Assembly (NCBI RefSeq): GCF_001043975.1
Contig: NZ_LABY01000143.1
Coordinates: 1-41,958 of the forward strand
Length of the DNA stretch: 41,958 nt
Direction of reading: 5' to 3'
Origin: Methylobacterium variabile
GTDB taxonomy: Bacteria > Pseudomonadota > Alphaproteobacteria > Rhizobiales > Beijerinckiaceae
This document shows, one piece after another, positions 22,794 through 32,323 of the stretch. Position 1 is the first letter of the stretch. The number at the start of each line of letters is the position of its first letter. The notes beneath the pieces were generated by a model that did no database searches, was not told where the DNA came from, and saw only the letters and a program-made list of their open reading frames with translations. The translations under genes and the position numbers were made by a program.

Positions 22794-23231
22794 ATGGGCG
22801 CCATCGCCACCTTCGACTTCACGGCGTGGCAGCGGCGCTACCCCGAGTTCGGTGCCGTGACGGAGCCACAGGCGCAGGACTACTTCACCGAAGCGACCCT
22901 GTACCTGCGCAACGACGGCACCGGGCCGGTGCGTGAACCGGCGCAGCAGCTGATGCTGCTCAACATGCTGGTCGCGCACATCGCAGCCCTGAACGGGGCG
23001 GGCGCGGACGGGCAGGCGCAGGGCGGCATCGTCGGGCGCATCACCAGCGCCACCGAAGGCTCGGTGAGCGTCACGGCGGCCGAGATGCCGAACGAGGGGT
23101 CTTTGGCCGCGTGGTTCCAGATGACGCCTTACGGTCTGAATTTCTGGTCGGCTACGGCGAACCTGCGCATGGCCCGCTATGTCCCGGGCCCGCGGCGCGG
23201 CTGCACCCACTACGGTCGAGGCGGCTGGTAG
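22794..23231 (+). CDS. DUF4054 family head-tail connector protein
   Basis: The 145-residue protein has typical DUF4054 features: [20 protein letters not shown], the Ala-rich helix pair [38 protein letters not shown] and a C-terminal [20 protein letters not shown]. The family occupies the connector (gp6-like) position in many myophages. The start overlaps the previous stop region, with a GCGGCC-rich upstream. Confidence 0.85.
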   Translation: MGAIATFDFTAWQRRYPEFGAVTEPQAQDYFTEATLYLRNDGTGPVREPAQQLMLLNMLVAHIAALNGAGADGQAQGGIVGRITSATEGSVSVTAAEMPNEGSLAAWFQMTPYGLNFWSATANLRMARYVPGPRRGCTHYGRGGW

Positions 23232-23232
23232 C

Positions 23233-23676
23233 ATGGTCACCGTCAAGGGCGGCATGGCGCTCGAGCGGCGCCTGGGCGAGCTCGCCGCGAAGCTCGGGGA
23301 CAGCCCCACCCTCTCGGTCGGGTTCCTGGAGGGGGCCTCTTATCCCGACGGCACCTCGGTCGCCATGGTGGCCGCGATCGACGAGTTCGGCGCGCCGGCC
23401 AACAACCAGCCGCCGCGGCCGTTTTTTCGTTCGATGATCGCTGACAAGTCGTCGGGCTGGCCAACCTCGCTCGCCGCGACGCTCAAAACGACGAACTACG
23501 ACCCCAAGGCCGCGCTCGGCCTGATGGGCGAGGGCATCAAGGGCCAGCTCCAGCAGAGCATCCTAGACCTGACCTCGCCGCCGCTGAGCCCGAAGACGAT
23601 CGCGCGGAAGGGCTTCGACAAGCCGCTGATCGACTCGTCGGTAATGATTAACAGCGTGGATTACGTGGTCGAGTGA
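23233..23676 (+). CDS. Neck/tail-completion protein
   Basis: The 147-residue protein contains VGFLEGASYPDGTSVAMVAA followed by IDEFGAPANNQPPRPFFRSM, the fingerprint of HK97 gp10-like and virion-morphogenesis-type neck proteins. It likely helps seal the head to the tail. ATG 23233 follows the upstream stop by one base. Confidence 0.75.
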   Translation: MVTVKGGMALERRLGELAAKLGDSPTLSVGFLEGASYPDGTSVAMVAAIDEFGAPANNQPPRPFFRSMIADKSSGWPTSLAATLKTTNYDPKAALGLMGEGIKGQLQQSILDLTSPPLSPKTIARKGFDKPLIDSSVMINSVDYVVE

Positions 23677-23678
23677 CG

Positions 23679-24083
23679 ATGAACCTGCGCAGCATCGCGA
23701 ACCGGTATACGTCACGTGTCAACCCGAATGTATCGGCCACGATCAAGCGCTCGACTGGTTACACGACGAGCCCGAGCGGCACCCGTATCCCGACCTATGC
23801 CGACTTGCCTGTGCGAGTGCAGGTGCAGACCGCGTCGAACGGAGACATTCAGAAGCTCGAAGCCCTGAACATCCAGGGCGTCCACCGGGTCATCTACATC
23901 TCGGCTGAGGTCGAGGCGATGATCCGCGTCGACAAGAAGGGCGGCGATCAGATCGTGTTCGAGGCCGGCGTGATGCCTGAGGACGACCAGGGCACGCGCT
24001 GGATCATCTCGGCGGTGCTTGAAGTATGGGGCCACGAGTGGCGCAAGTGCGCCATCACCTTGCAGAATTCCTACACCGCATGA
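23679..24083 (+). CDS. Hypothetical neck or tail-completion protein
   Basis: The protein has 134 residues from ATG 23679; a GTG at 23673 would add two residues. It is beta-rich (YADLPVRVQVQTASNGDIQK, RVIYISAEVEAMIRVDKKGG, WIISAVLEVWGHEWRKCAIT), as expected for a stopper or adaptor. The stop overlaps the next ATG, indicating coupled translation. Confidence 0.65.
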   Translation: MNLRSIANRYTSRVNPNVSATIKRSTGYTTSPSGTRIPTYADLPVRVQVQTASNGDIQKLEALNIQGVHRVIYISAEVEAMIRVDKKGGDQIVFEAGVMPEDDQGTRWIISAVLEVWGHEWRKCAITLQNSYTA

Positions 24084-24805
24084 TCCCCGTCGCCGTCACC
24101 CCGAGCCAGGACGACATCTTCACGGTCCTCCGGGCGGTCCTGCTCCGGCTCGTCCCCGAGGGCGCCGAGGTGGTGCAGGGTCAGGACAACAACGTCACCG
24201 CGCCGCAGGCTGCGGACTACGTCGTCATGACGATCCTGCGCCGCGACCGCATCTCGACCAACGTGGTGACCTGGGCCGACTGCACGCTGGTCGGCTCGGC
24301 GAGCGGCACGGTCCTGACCGTCGAGCGGGTCACGCACGGCACGCTTGAAGCCGGCCGGCCGCTCTACGGAACCGGCATCAACCCGGACCCCATCATCGTC
24401 GCCCTCAACGGCGACGGCACCGCCACCCTCTCGGCGCCCGTCGTGTTCGCCTCCCGCCCTCTCGCCGCCGGCGCTCGCGCGCTGCGCCAAGCCACCCGGG
24501 TCGTGATGCAACTCGACGTGCACAGCGACGACCTCTCCCGGGCATCGGACACCGCGCAGGCCATCGCTACGGTGCTGCGCGACCTCTCCGGGGTGGACAT
24601 GCTGCGTGCGAGCGGCCTGCCGATCACGCCGCTGCACGCCGACGACCCGAAGCAGGTGCCCTTCGTCAACGCCGAGGGCCAGTACGAGTCCCGCTACGTG
24701 GTCGAGGCCCACCTGCAGGCCGACCAGACCCTGCTGCTCCCGCAGCAATACGCCGACCGCCTCGATGTGGATCGGATCCCCGTCGACCTGTTCTTCGCTG
24801 CCTGA
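24080..24805 (+). CDS. Neck-terminator-like protein with inserted beta module
   Basis: The 241-residue protein begins ITPSQDD-type (MIPVAVTPSQDDIFTVLRAV) and ends with LLPQQYADRLDVDRIPVDLF, as in gp12-like neck terminators of phages with DUF3383 sheaths. Residues 72-128 are a Gly/Thr-rich beta module (TVLTVERVTHGTLEAGRPLY, then GTGI) inserted into the domain. The same module appears in the sheath and in baseplate protein J. ATG 24080 was chosen over an upstream in-frame start because it overlaps the preceding stop. Confidence 0.7.
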   Translation: MIPVAVTPSQDDIFTVLRAVLLRLVPEGAEVVQGQDNNVTAPQAADYVVMTILRRDRISTNVVTWADCTLVGSASGTVLTVERVTHGTLEAGRPLYGTGINPDPIIVALNGDGTATLSAPVVFASRPLAAGARALRQATRVVMQLDVHSDDLSRASDTAQAIATVLRDLSGVDMLRASGLPITPLHADDPKQVPFVNAEGQYESRYVVEAHLQADQTLLLPQQYADRLDVDRIPVDLFFAA

Positions 24806-26788
<1,983 letters not shown>

Positions 26789-26814
26789 TCGCCAGATCGT
26801 AAGGAGCACGAGAC

Positions 26815-27243
26815 ATGTCGATCACGTCCGCCAATGCCGTCCTGATGCTCGGCGTCAACAACGTCTTCTCCTCGCCGCAGCAAATCCAGGGCTTCGCGAC
26901 CGACGATGCGTTCGATACCGAAGTCCAGGAGATCGGCGAAACGATGATGGGTGTCGACGGCTTCCTGTCCGGCGGCTTCGTCTACACCCCGGTTTCGATG
27001 GGCATCACGCTGATGGCCGACTCGCCGAGCACGAATTTCTTCGACTCTTGGGCGAACGCCGAGCGGGTGATCCGTGACAAGTACACGGCGTTCGGCACCA
27101 TCTTCCTGCAGGGCACCGGCCGGAAGTACGCCATGACGAAGGGGTTCCTGATCTCGGCTCCCGTCTTGCCGGACGCCAAGAAGGTGCTCCAGCCGCGCAA
27201 GTTCACGATCCGCTGGGAGCGCGTGCTCCCGGCGCCAGTCTGA
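26815..27243 (+). CDS. Tail tube protein
   Basis: The 142-residue protein follows the sheath, as tube proteins do in contractile phages. It has the compact beta sequence MSITSANAVLMLGVNNVFSS, AFDTEVQEIGETMMGVDGFL and RKFTIRWERVLPAPV of tube proteins in DUF3383-type phages. AAGGAG at 26801-26806 supports ATG 26815. Assignment combines order, size and composition. Confidence 0.75.
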   Translation: MSITSANAVLMLGVNNVFSSPQQIQGFATDDAFDTEVQEIGETMMGVDGFLSGGFVYTPVSMGITLMADSPSTNFFDSWANAERVIRDKYTAFGTIFLQGTGRKYAMTKGFLISAPVLPDAKKVLQPRKFTIRWERVLPAPV

Positions 27244-27253
27244 GGGCGCGGCG

Positions 27254-27736
27254 ATGGCGCGGCGTGAGACGCGGGTCACCATTCCGTCGACCGACCCGAA
27301 CAACCGCGACGGCGGCAAGGTCTTCCTGATCCGGGAGATGCCGGCGACGCAGGCCGAGGACTGGGCGATGCGGGCGCTCCTGGCGCTGACCGCGGCCGGC
27401 GCCGAGATCCCGGACGACCTCGAGGGGGCCGGCATGGCCGGTCTCGCCGTGATGGGGGTTCAGGCCCTGACCGGCCTGAAGCACGCCGACGTGAAGCCGC
27501 TGATGGACGAGATGTTCACCTGCGTGCAGGCCTGCCCGGACCGGCAGAACCCGAACGTGGTCCGGCCGCTGGTCGAGGACGACATCGAGGAGGTCCAGAC
27601 GCGCCTCTTCCTGCGCAGGGAGATCTTGCAGCTCCACGTGGGTTTTTCGCTGCCCGGCGCCCCGTCGATGTCGACGTCGGAGACGCCGGGCCCGTCCGGG
27701 GCTGGAAGAATTACCCGAACCTCTCCCGCACGATAG
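27254..27736 (+). CDS. Tail assembly chaperone, short form (G-like)
   Basis: The 160-residue frame-0 product begins MARRETRVTIPSTDPNNRDG and contains FLIREMPATQAEDWAMRALL, typical of the first chaperone between tube and tape measure. Residues 132-160, after the slip site, are Pro/Ser-rich and look unselected, which supports the view that the -1 frame is the meaningful continuation. It binds tape-measure and tube subunits during assembly and is not part of the virion. Confidence 0.8.
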   Translation: MARRETRVTIPSTDPNNRDGGKVFLIREMPATQAEDWAMRALLALTAAGAEIPDDLEGAGMAGLAVMGVQALTGLKHADVKPLMDEMFTCVQACPDRQNPNVVRPLVEDDIEEVQTRLFLRREILQLHVGFSLPGAPSMSTSETPGPSGAGRITRTSPAR

Positions 27737-27867
27737 CGGTCATCGTGTCGTCCGGGCGCGCGACGCTGCACGAGTTGCAAACCGTGTACGGCATCAAGGA
27801 CGCTCACGATCTGCTCGAAGTGATCCAGATCGACGCGCACAATGAGCGCGCGGCGCAGAAGGAATAG
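27254..27867 (+). CDS. Tail assembly chaperone, frameshifted long form (GT-like)
   Basis: A -1 slip at 27640-27646 joins the first 131 codons to the -1 frame, open from 27646 to TAG at 27865-27867, giving about 204 residues. The added part reads KNYPNLSRTIAVIVSSGRAT then LHELQTVYGIKDAHDLLEVI, a natural helical domain of the kind found in the second chaperone. This domain has no ATG of its own. It mirrors lambda gpG/gpGT, where a few percent of ribosomes shift. Confidence 0.75.
27640..27691 (+). promoter_or_regulatory. -1 programmed frameshift signal
   Basis: The heptamer G-GGT-TTT (27640-27646) is in the correct phase for the X-XXY-YYZ rule relative to the chaperone frame. Five nt later begins a GC-rich stem, GCCCGGCG (27652-27659) with CGCCGGGC (27684-27691). 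A second hairpin lies in its loop (CGTCGA/TCGACG, 27663-27676). Phase, spacing and stem strength are all as in known signals. Confidence 0.75.
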
Positions 27868-27884
27868 TCCTTAGCGAACCCATT

Positions 27885-28082
27885 TCAGGGTTTTAGAGCG
27901 TTTCGGAAGAACTCACGTCCGAGCGCTCGAAATTTCTCAATTTTATCCTCCAAGGCCGCGTAAGAGCACAAGTCTTCTCCGCAAGACTGGCAGGTAACGG
28001 CGTCGTCCGGTTTGGGGTCGTCGGGGACGACCAAAATGGTTGGGCCGCATTTCGGGCACGAAGGTTTCAGGCTGAGTTCCAT
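27885..28082 (-). CDS. Small zinc-ribbon protein, moron on the minus strand
   Basis: The 65-residue protein has two CxxC knuckles (CPKC and CQSC) about 22 residues apart, a zinc ribbon, followed by a helical tail (YAALEDKIEKFRALGREFFR). GAGG 6 nt before the ATG supports the start. It resembles the small ECs_2282-type zinc-binding proteins of prophages. It is antisense to the tail operon, lies between chaperone and tape measure, and is less GC-rich than both, so it is a late insertion expressed independently, perhaps in the lysogen. A hairpin AACCC/GGGTT (27877-27892) overlaps its 3' end. Confidence 0.75.
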   Translation of the reverse strand: MELSLKPSCPKCGPTILVVPDDPKPDDAVTCQSCGEDLCSYAALEDKIEKFRALGREFFRNALKP

Positions 28083-28112
28083 GTCCGCCTCGCCGATAGG
28101 GGTTAAAATCTA

Positions 28113-30530
28113 ATGGTGCTGGTGCTTGACCGTTTCGTCTTCGAAATGGGCCTTGATCCGAAGGACTTCGTCAAGGGCCAGCGCGAGACGGTCACCTCGT
28201 TCCGCAAGACCCGCGAGGCCGTGGTCAAGGATGGCCAGGGCATCGAGACGGCAGCCGAGAAGGCGGCGGCCAGCGTCGACCGGCTGTTCCGGAACTTCGT
28301 CAAGCTGTTCGCGCTCGTCACCACCGGCCGCAGCCTGTCCGGGTTCGTGTCTGAGGTCACGAACGCCGACGCCGCGCTCGGCCGCCTGGCCACCAGCATC
28401 GGCCGGGCGCCGGAGCTGATCTCCGCCATGTCGAAGGCGGTCGAGCGCTCCGGCGGCGATGCGCAGGCCGCGGTCCGGTCATTCCAGTCCTGGTCCGAGC
28501 AGGTCGAGCGGATCCGCACGACCGGCGACTCGTCGATCCTGCCGTTCCTGGCCCGGCTCCAGGCTGCCGGCGGCAAGACGATCGACCTCAACAAGAAGAA
28601 CGTGGATGGCCTGGCCGACCTCGCCGACAACCTGAAGGCGGTGGCCGAGCAGCAGGGTATCGCCAGCGCGACCTACTATGGGAAGAATCTCGGGTTCGAC
28701 GAAGGCACGATCGCGCTGCTGGTCAAGGGCGGCGCCGCGCTGCGCAAGGCGATCCAGGAGAGCGAAAAGCTCGGCATCGCGACGAGCAAGGACACCGCGG
28801 CCGCGCAGGAGCTTCAGACCGCCTACCGCACGCTGACGCAGGAGGTCGAGAGCTTCGGGCGCACGATCCTGACGGCGATCTCCCCGGTGCTGGTGCAGCT
28901 CCTGAAGGACGTGCAGGCGGTCGTTCGGGCGATCAAGGAGTGGGTGCAGAGCAACGTCGTCCCGTTCCTGAAGGAATTTGCGAGCCAGATGGGGATCGCC
29001 GGGAGCGAGACCCTGACCCTGGTGCGAATCACCGAGGCGCTGTTTGCGCTGTGGCTGGGCTCGAAGGCCATCGCGTTCCTGCGGGTGCTCGGCACGATGC
29101 GTCTGCTGCTGACCGGCGGGCGCGTAGCGGCTGGCGGTGCCCTGGCCGGCAGCAGCGGCTTGCTGGGCGCCATCATCGGGGGGCTCGCCGTCGGCGGTAC
29201 CATTGGCGCCGACAGGAGCACGCCGAACGCCGAGAAGCCTGGCCTGCAGAAGCACTGGGACGACGAGGCGTCCGGCGCTGCGCCCGGTGGGATGTGGGAT
29301 GCCGTGAAGCGCGGCTGGAACTGGGGCAAGAGGAAACTGTTCGGGGGTGGCGACGCTGGTGCGGCTCCTGGGGCGGCCGGCGGGGGCGCGGGAGCAGCCG
29401 CTGGAAGCGGACCCGTTAGCACCCTGCCCATCGCGCCTGGCACCGGAGACGGTCACATCGCCTCCCGCGAGGAGCGAGCAAAGTACATCCGCGAGGCTGC
29501 TGTCCGCAACGGCATTGACCCCGATGTTGCGCTTCGCGTCGCGCAGAGTGAGGGCTTCAACAAGTACACGGGCGACCAGGGTCGGTCGCATGGTGACTGG
29601 CAGCTGTTCACTGGCGGCGGACTCGGAAACAAGGCCTTGGCCGAAGGAATTGATGTCCGCGATCCGAAGACCTGGAAAGAGCAGACCGATTTCGCGATGC
29701 GCGAGGCAGCCAGGGGCGGCTGGAGGCCGTGGCACGGGGCCGCGAAGGCGGGGATTGGCGATTGGCAGGGAATCACGCGGAAGGGGCCGCAGGCTGACGC
29801 CCCCGCGCCCGCAGCCCGAAACGATGGTGTCGACGCTCGATTGACGGACATTATCGAGAACGCCAAGAAAAGCCTGCCTGAAGGATACACCGCCAAAATC
29901 GTTTCAGGACTACGGCCTGGTGATCGTCGATTTCACGGCCAGGGTCTTGCATCTGATGTGGCGATCTACGACCCGCAAGGACGGAAACTGGGCAACTATC
30001 AAGACGCCTCGACATTTCGGCAATACGAACAATTCGCGCAGGCGGCCCGCCGCTACCAGATGCAGAAGTACCCAGAACTGGCCAAGGCCTTGCGATGGGG
30101 GGGTTACTTCGGCGGCCCAGCCGGAAAGTACGGCGCGCTGGACACGATGCACTTCGACCTCGGCGGCCACCGCGTGGGCATGGGTGGCGGATCGTGGGCT
30201 GAAGGCCTCACCCGTGAGCAGCGACAGATGTTCCCGGGTGCGAACTCGCAGGGCATGGGGCAAGATGCGCCGCGATCACCTTCCGCTCGGTTGTGGCGTG
30301 GATCGCCGGCTGCCGTGGCGTCGGTCAACCAAGCGCGTAATGCCCAAGCGGCCCAGATCGGCCGGCAGATGAACGACAATCGGTCGAGCACGACCACGAC
30401 GAACAGCACCCGCATCGGCAGCGTCACGGTGCAGACGGCGGCGACGGATGCGGGCGGTATCGCGCGGGACATGGAGGAGGCACTGAAGCGGCGGTCGTTT
30501 GTCGCGGCGGCTACGACAGGACAGGCTTAG
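28113..30530 (+). CDS. Tape measure protein with two cell-wall-degrading domains
   Basis: The 805-residue protein starts with a helical tape-measure part (1-330), followed by hydrophobic stretches (AAGGALAGSSGLLGAIIGGL) and a Gly/Ala linker. Residues 445-560 form a lysozyme/transglycosylase-like domain with likely catalytic Glu480 in VALRVAQSEGF. Residues 575-685 form an M15-type peptidase-like domain with the zinc pattern HGQGLASD (His608, Asp615) and DTMHFDL (His680). Carrying both glycan- and peptide-cutting activities would let the tube penetrate peptidoglycan during entry. The M15 part is AT-richer than the rest, hinting at acquisition. The C-terminus is Ser/Thr-rich and helical. Confidence 0.85.
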   Translation: MVLVLDRFVFEMGLDPKDFVKGQRETVTSFRKTREAVVKDGQGIETAAEKAAASVDRLFRNFVKLFALVTTGRSLSGFVSEVTNADAALGRLATSIGRAPELISAMSKAVERSGGDAQAAVRSFQSWSEQVERIRTTGDSSILPFLARLQAAGGKTIDLNKKNVDGLADLADNLKAVAEQQGIASATYYGKNLGFDEGTIALLVKGGAALRKAIQESEKLGIATSKDTAAAQELQTAYRTLTQEVESFGRTILTAISPVLVQLLKDVQAVVRAIKEWVQSNVVPFLKEFASQMGIAGSETLTLVRITEALFALWLGSKAIAFLRVLGTMRLLLTGGRVAAGGALAGSSGLLGAIIGGLAVGGTIGADRSTPNAEKPGLQKHWDDEASGAAPGGMWDAVKRGWNWGKRKLFGGGDAGAAPGAAGGGAGAAAGSGPVSTLPIAPGTGDGHIASREERAKYIREAAVRNGIDPDVALRVAQSEGFNKYTGDQGRSHGDWQLFTGGGLGNKALAEGIDVRDPKTWKEQTDFAMREAARGGWRPWHGAAKAGIGDWQGITRKGPQADAPAPAARNDGVDARLTDIIENAKKSLPEGYTAKIVSGLRPGDRRFHGQGLASDVAIYDPQGRKLGNYQDASTFRQYEQFAQAARRYQMQKYPELAKALRWGGYFGGPAGKYGALDTMHFDLGGHRVGMGGGSWAEGLTREQRQMFPGANSQGMGQDAPRSPSARLWRGSPAAVASVNQARNAQAAQIGRQMNDNRSSTTTTNSTRIGSVTVQTAATDAGGIARDMEEALKRRSFVAAATTGQA

Positions 30531-30534
30531 GTTT

Positions 30535-30567
30535 TAACTACTTGCATCTGTAGTAAGTAGTTATTTT
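30535..30567 (+). terminator. Intrinsic terminator-like hairpin after the tape measure gene
   Basis: A 9-bp stem TAACTACTT (30535-30543) with AAGTAGTTA (30555-30563) is followed by TTTT on the plus strand. It overlaps the 3' end of the minus-strand gene. A terminator in the middle of a tail operon would need antitermination. Confidence 0.5.
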
Positions 30568-30945
30568 GCGCGTCTTTGCATCTTGTACGGATAAAATATC
30601 TGACTCGATAGTAGAATTTATATCCCAAAGCTCTCGAACTCTCTCGGTCAGCCCTTCTCCTGAACAGGTAAAAGTAAGCTCGGTGGGGCTAATAATTTTG
30701 CCCCATTGGTTCCTGAAGATTTTTGCAGCCTTGACGCTACGCACGTCGCAGCCCGACTCAAATGCGAGAAAGGATTTTGCTGTTATCTGAACTACCCGAT
30801 CGTCATCGTTCTGACCAACCCCTCGCCAAGCAGAAGCCGGGCAAGAAGTATAGGTTCCCCACACACCACGAAAACCCAGCGGGATCTCGGACGCAGCCGC
30901 AGTCCAAGTTGCAAATGACAGTACGGTGGCGATGGCGGCTCTCAT
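30538..30945 (-). CDS. Secreted protein, moron on the minus strand
   Basis: The start is fixed by GAGGAG lying 5 nt before ATG 30945-30943; a GTG at 30951 is too close to that site. The 135-residue product has a signal peptide (MRAAIATVLSFATWTAAASE, cleavage expected near AAA-SE) and a mature domain with cysteines at SCPAS, ESGCDVRS, FTCSG and a final YYRCK, so disulfides in the periplasm are likely. The gene is markedly AT-rich and opposes the tail operon, the marks of a lysogenic-conversion gene. Superinfection exclusion or envelope modification are possible roles; nothing in the sequence decides. Confidence 0.75.
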   Translation of the reverse strand: MRAAIATVLSFATWTAAASEIPLGFRGVWGTYTSCPASAWRGVGQNDDDRVVQITAKSFLAFESGCDVRSVKAAKIFRNQWGKIISPTELTFTCSGEGLTERVRELWDINSTIESDILSVQDAKTRKITTYYRCK

Positions 30946-30959
30946 AGTCACTCCTCTAT

Positions 30960-31766
30960 GTGGACAAGTCTGAGGCGTACATATCTGTGCCCTTCCCCGT
31001 GAACGTTCCAGATGTCGACGGCGTCCCGCCCGTCACCTTCGCCCCTGGCTCGGGGGGCGACATCATCCTGGCGGCCGCCGACGCGATCGGCATCGGTCCG
31101 CTCTTCGGCGGCAACGGCGGCGCTCCGCAGTGGGGTCTCTATCGCCAAGGCCGCTCCGTCGTAGCCTGCGAGAGCGTCCTGGCCTTCGATCACAAGGTGG
31201 ACTTCGCGGTCTCCGACCACCCCCTGGAGCGCGGCTCCTTCGAGTCCTTCAACAAGGTCGCAATCCCCTTCGACGTCCGGCTGATCTTCACGGCCGGAGG
31301 CACCGAGGCTCGCCGCGCGGCGCTGCTCAACTCCCTGCGTGCCATCGCCGGCGACCTGAACCTCTACGACGCGGTCACGCCCGAGACGGTCTACCGGGAC
31401 GTCAACATCGTGCACCTCGACTACCGCCGCACCGCCCAGGCCGGCGCGGGCCTGCTCATCGTCGCCGTCTGGTGCCAGGAGATCCGCCAGACTTCGCCGA
31501 GCACGGGTGGATCGGGATCTTCGACCGCGACGCCGAGCGGTGCGGGCCAGGAGAATGGGGGTACCGTGCAGCCTGCTTCTCCAGGAACGATTAACGACAC
31601 GAGTTTCGGGGCCAATGGCTTCGCAAGCACCTTCAATCCCAACAGCCCGGGTGCCGCCGGTGTGCCGAACGGCTCGTTCACTACTGCGCCTATCCCTGAC
31701 ACGACCGTTGGCCCCTCAGGCCTTGGCGACTTCCCGACCGCCGGGCTTGGTGATCCGATCGCGTAA
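30960..31766 (+). CDS. Baseplate-associated protein
   Basis: The 268-residue protein begins at GTG 30960 (MDKSEAYISVPFPVNVPDVD), just beyond the divergent moron, with no clear Shine-Dalgarno sequence; the insertion may have replaced the original 5' end. Residues 1-180 are well formed (VPPVTFAPGSGGDIILAAAD, YRQGRSVVACESVLAFDHKV) and the rest is Ser/Gly/Pro-rich. It sits between tape measure and baseplate plug, the position of the baseplate hub-associated protein in related phages. Confidence 0.7.
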   Translation: MDKSEAYISVPFPVNVPDVDGVPPVTFAPGSGGDIILAAADAIGIGPLFGGNGGAPQWGLYRQGRSVVACESVLAFDHKVDFAVSDHPLERGSFESFNKVAIPFDVRLIFTAGGTEARRAALLNSLRAIAGDLNLYDAVTPETVYRDVNIVHLDYRRTAQAGAGLLIVAVWCQEIRQTSPSTGGSGSSTATPSGAGQENGGTVQPASPGTINDTSFGANGFASTFNPNSPGAAGVPNGSFTTAPIPDTTVGPSGLGDFPTAGLGDPIA

Positions 31767-31771
31767 TCAAG

Positions 31772-32089
31772 ATGCAGATCATCCCCCTGCGGCCCGTGCC
31801 GTCCCAGACGGTGATGGCGACGCTCGCCGACCAACTGGCGCAGATCGACGTCTACCAGAAGGCCTACGGGCTGCACCTCGACCTCTACGTGTCCAACGTC
31901 CTGCTGCTCGCAGGCGCCCTGTGCCAGGACCGGAACCTCATCGTGCGCAGCCGCTACATCGGCTTCGTCGGCGACCTGTGTTTCGTCGACACGCAGGGCA
32001 CGGACGACCCGACCTACGAGGGGCTGGGGATCCGGTTCGGGCTGGCTTACATCGAGGCCGGCGAACTCGCAAACAGCCAAATTTCTTGA
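31772..32089 (+). CDS. Baseplate plug protein (DUF6983-like)
   Basis: The 105-residue protein has the family opening MQIIPLRPVPSQTVMATLAD and the segments QIDVYQKAYGLHLDLYVSNV and IGFVGDLCFVDTQGTDDPTY then EGLGIRFGLAY, which I associate with phage baseplate plug proteins. It probably closes the tube end before contraction. It is the last gene before the antirepressor cassette. Confidence 0.82.
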   Translation: MQIIPLRPVPSQTVMATLADQLAQIDVYQKAYGLHLDLYVSNVLLLAGALCQDRNLIVRSRYIGFVGDLCFVDTQGTDDPTYEGLGIRFGLAYIEAGELANSQIS

Positions 32090-32160
32090 CGAATTTTAAC
32101 GATTTGTCAGCAGAATGCGCTGGCGTATGACAAATTTGTCACAAGTCATTTGAGAAATGA
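32086..32160 (+). promoter_or_regulatory. Promoter and operator-like palindromes for the antirepressor
   Basis: The AT-rich stretch holds the 14-bp perfect palindrome TGACAAATTTGTCA (32128-32141), a repeat of its half ATTTGTCA 32 bp upstream (32102-32109, three helical turns), and the inverted repeat TCATTT-GAG-AAATGA (32146-32160). TTGTCA (32104-32109) and TATGAC (32126-32131) with a 16-nt spacer form a plausible promoter overlapped by these sites; TTGACG at 32086 is an alternative -35 box. The sites differ from those of the local S24 repressor. Confidence 0.5.
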
Positions 32161-32211
32161 GACCGCGTAAGGCGCCCGCGACACCGGGGTGCTAGGTTGC
32201 AGCTCTCCGAT

Positions 32212-32267
32212 CCTCCGCAAGGAGGTCGGCGGCGGGGCCCAGCCCTGGAAAAGCAAGCCCCGCCGCC
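32212..32267 (+). ncRNA. Hairpin-rich leader of the antirepressor gene
   Basis: CCTCC-GCAA-GGAGG (32212-32225) is a hairpin with a GNRA tetraloop. It is followed by a perfect 11-bp stem, GGCGGCGGGGC (32228-32238) with GCCCCGCCGCC (32257-32267), enclosing an 18-nt loop. No T-run follows, so it is not a simple terminator. In a 180-nt leader this suggests post-transcriptional control. Confidence 0.45.
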
Positions 32268-32323
32268 CGTTCGCCGCCCTGGTTACCAGCCTGGGCAACT
32301 TCCCGATCGATGGAGAGACATCG

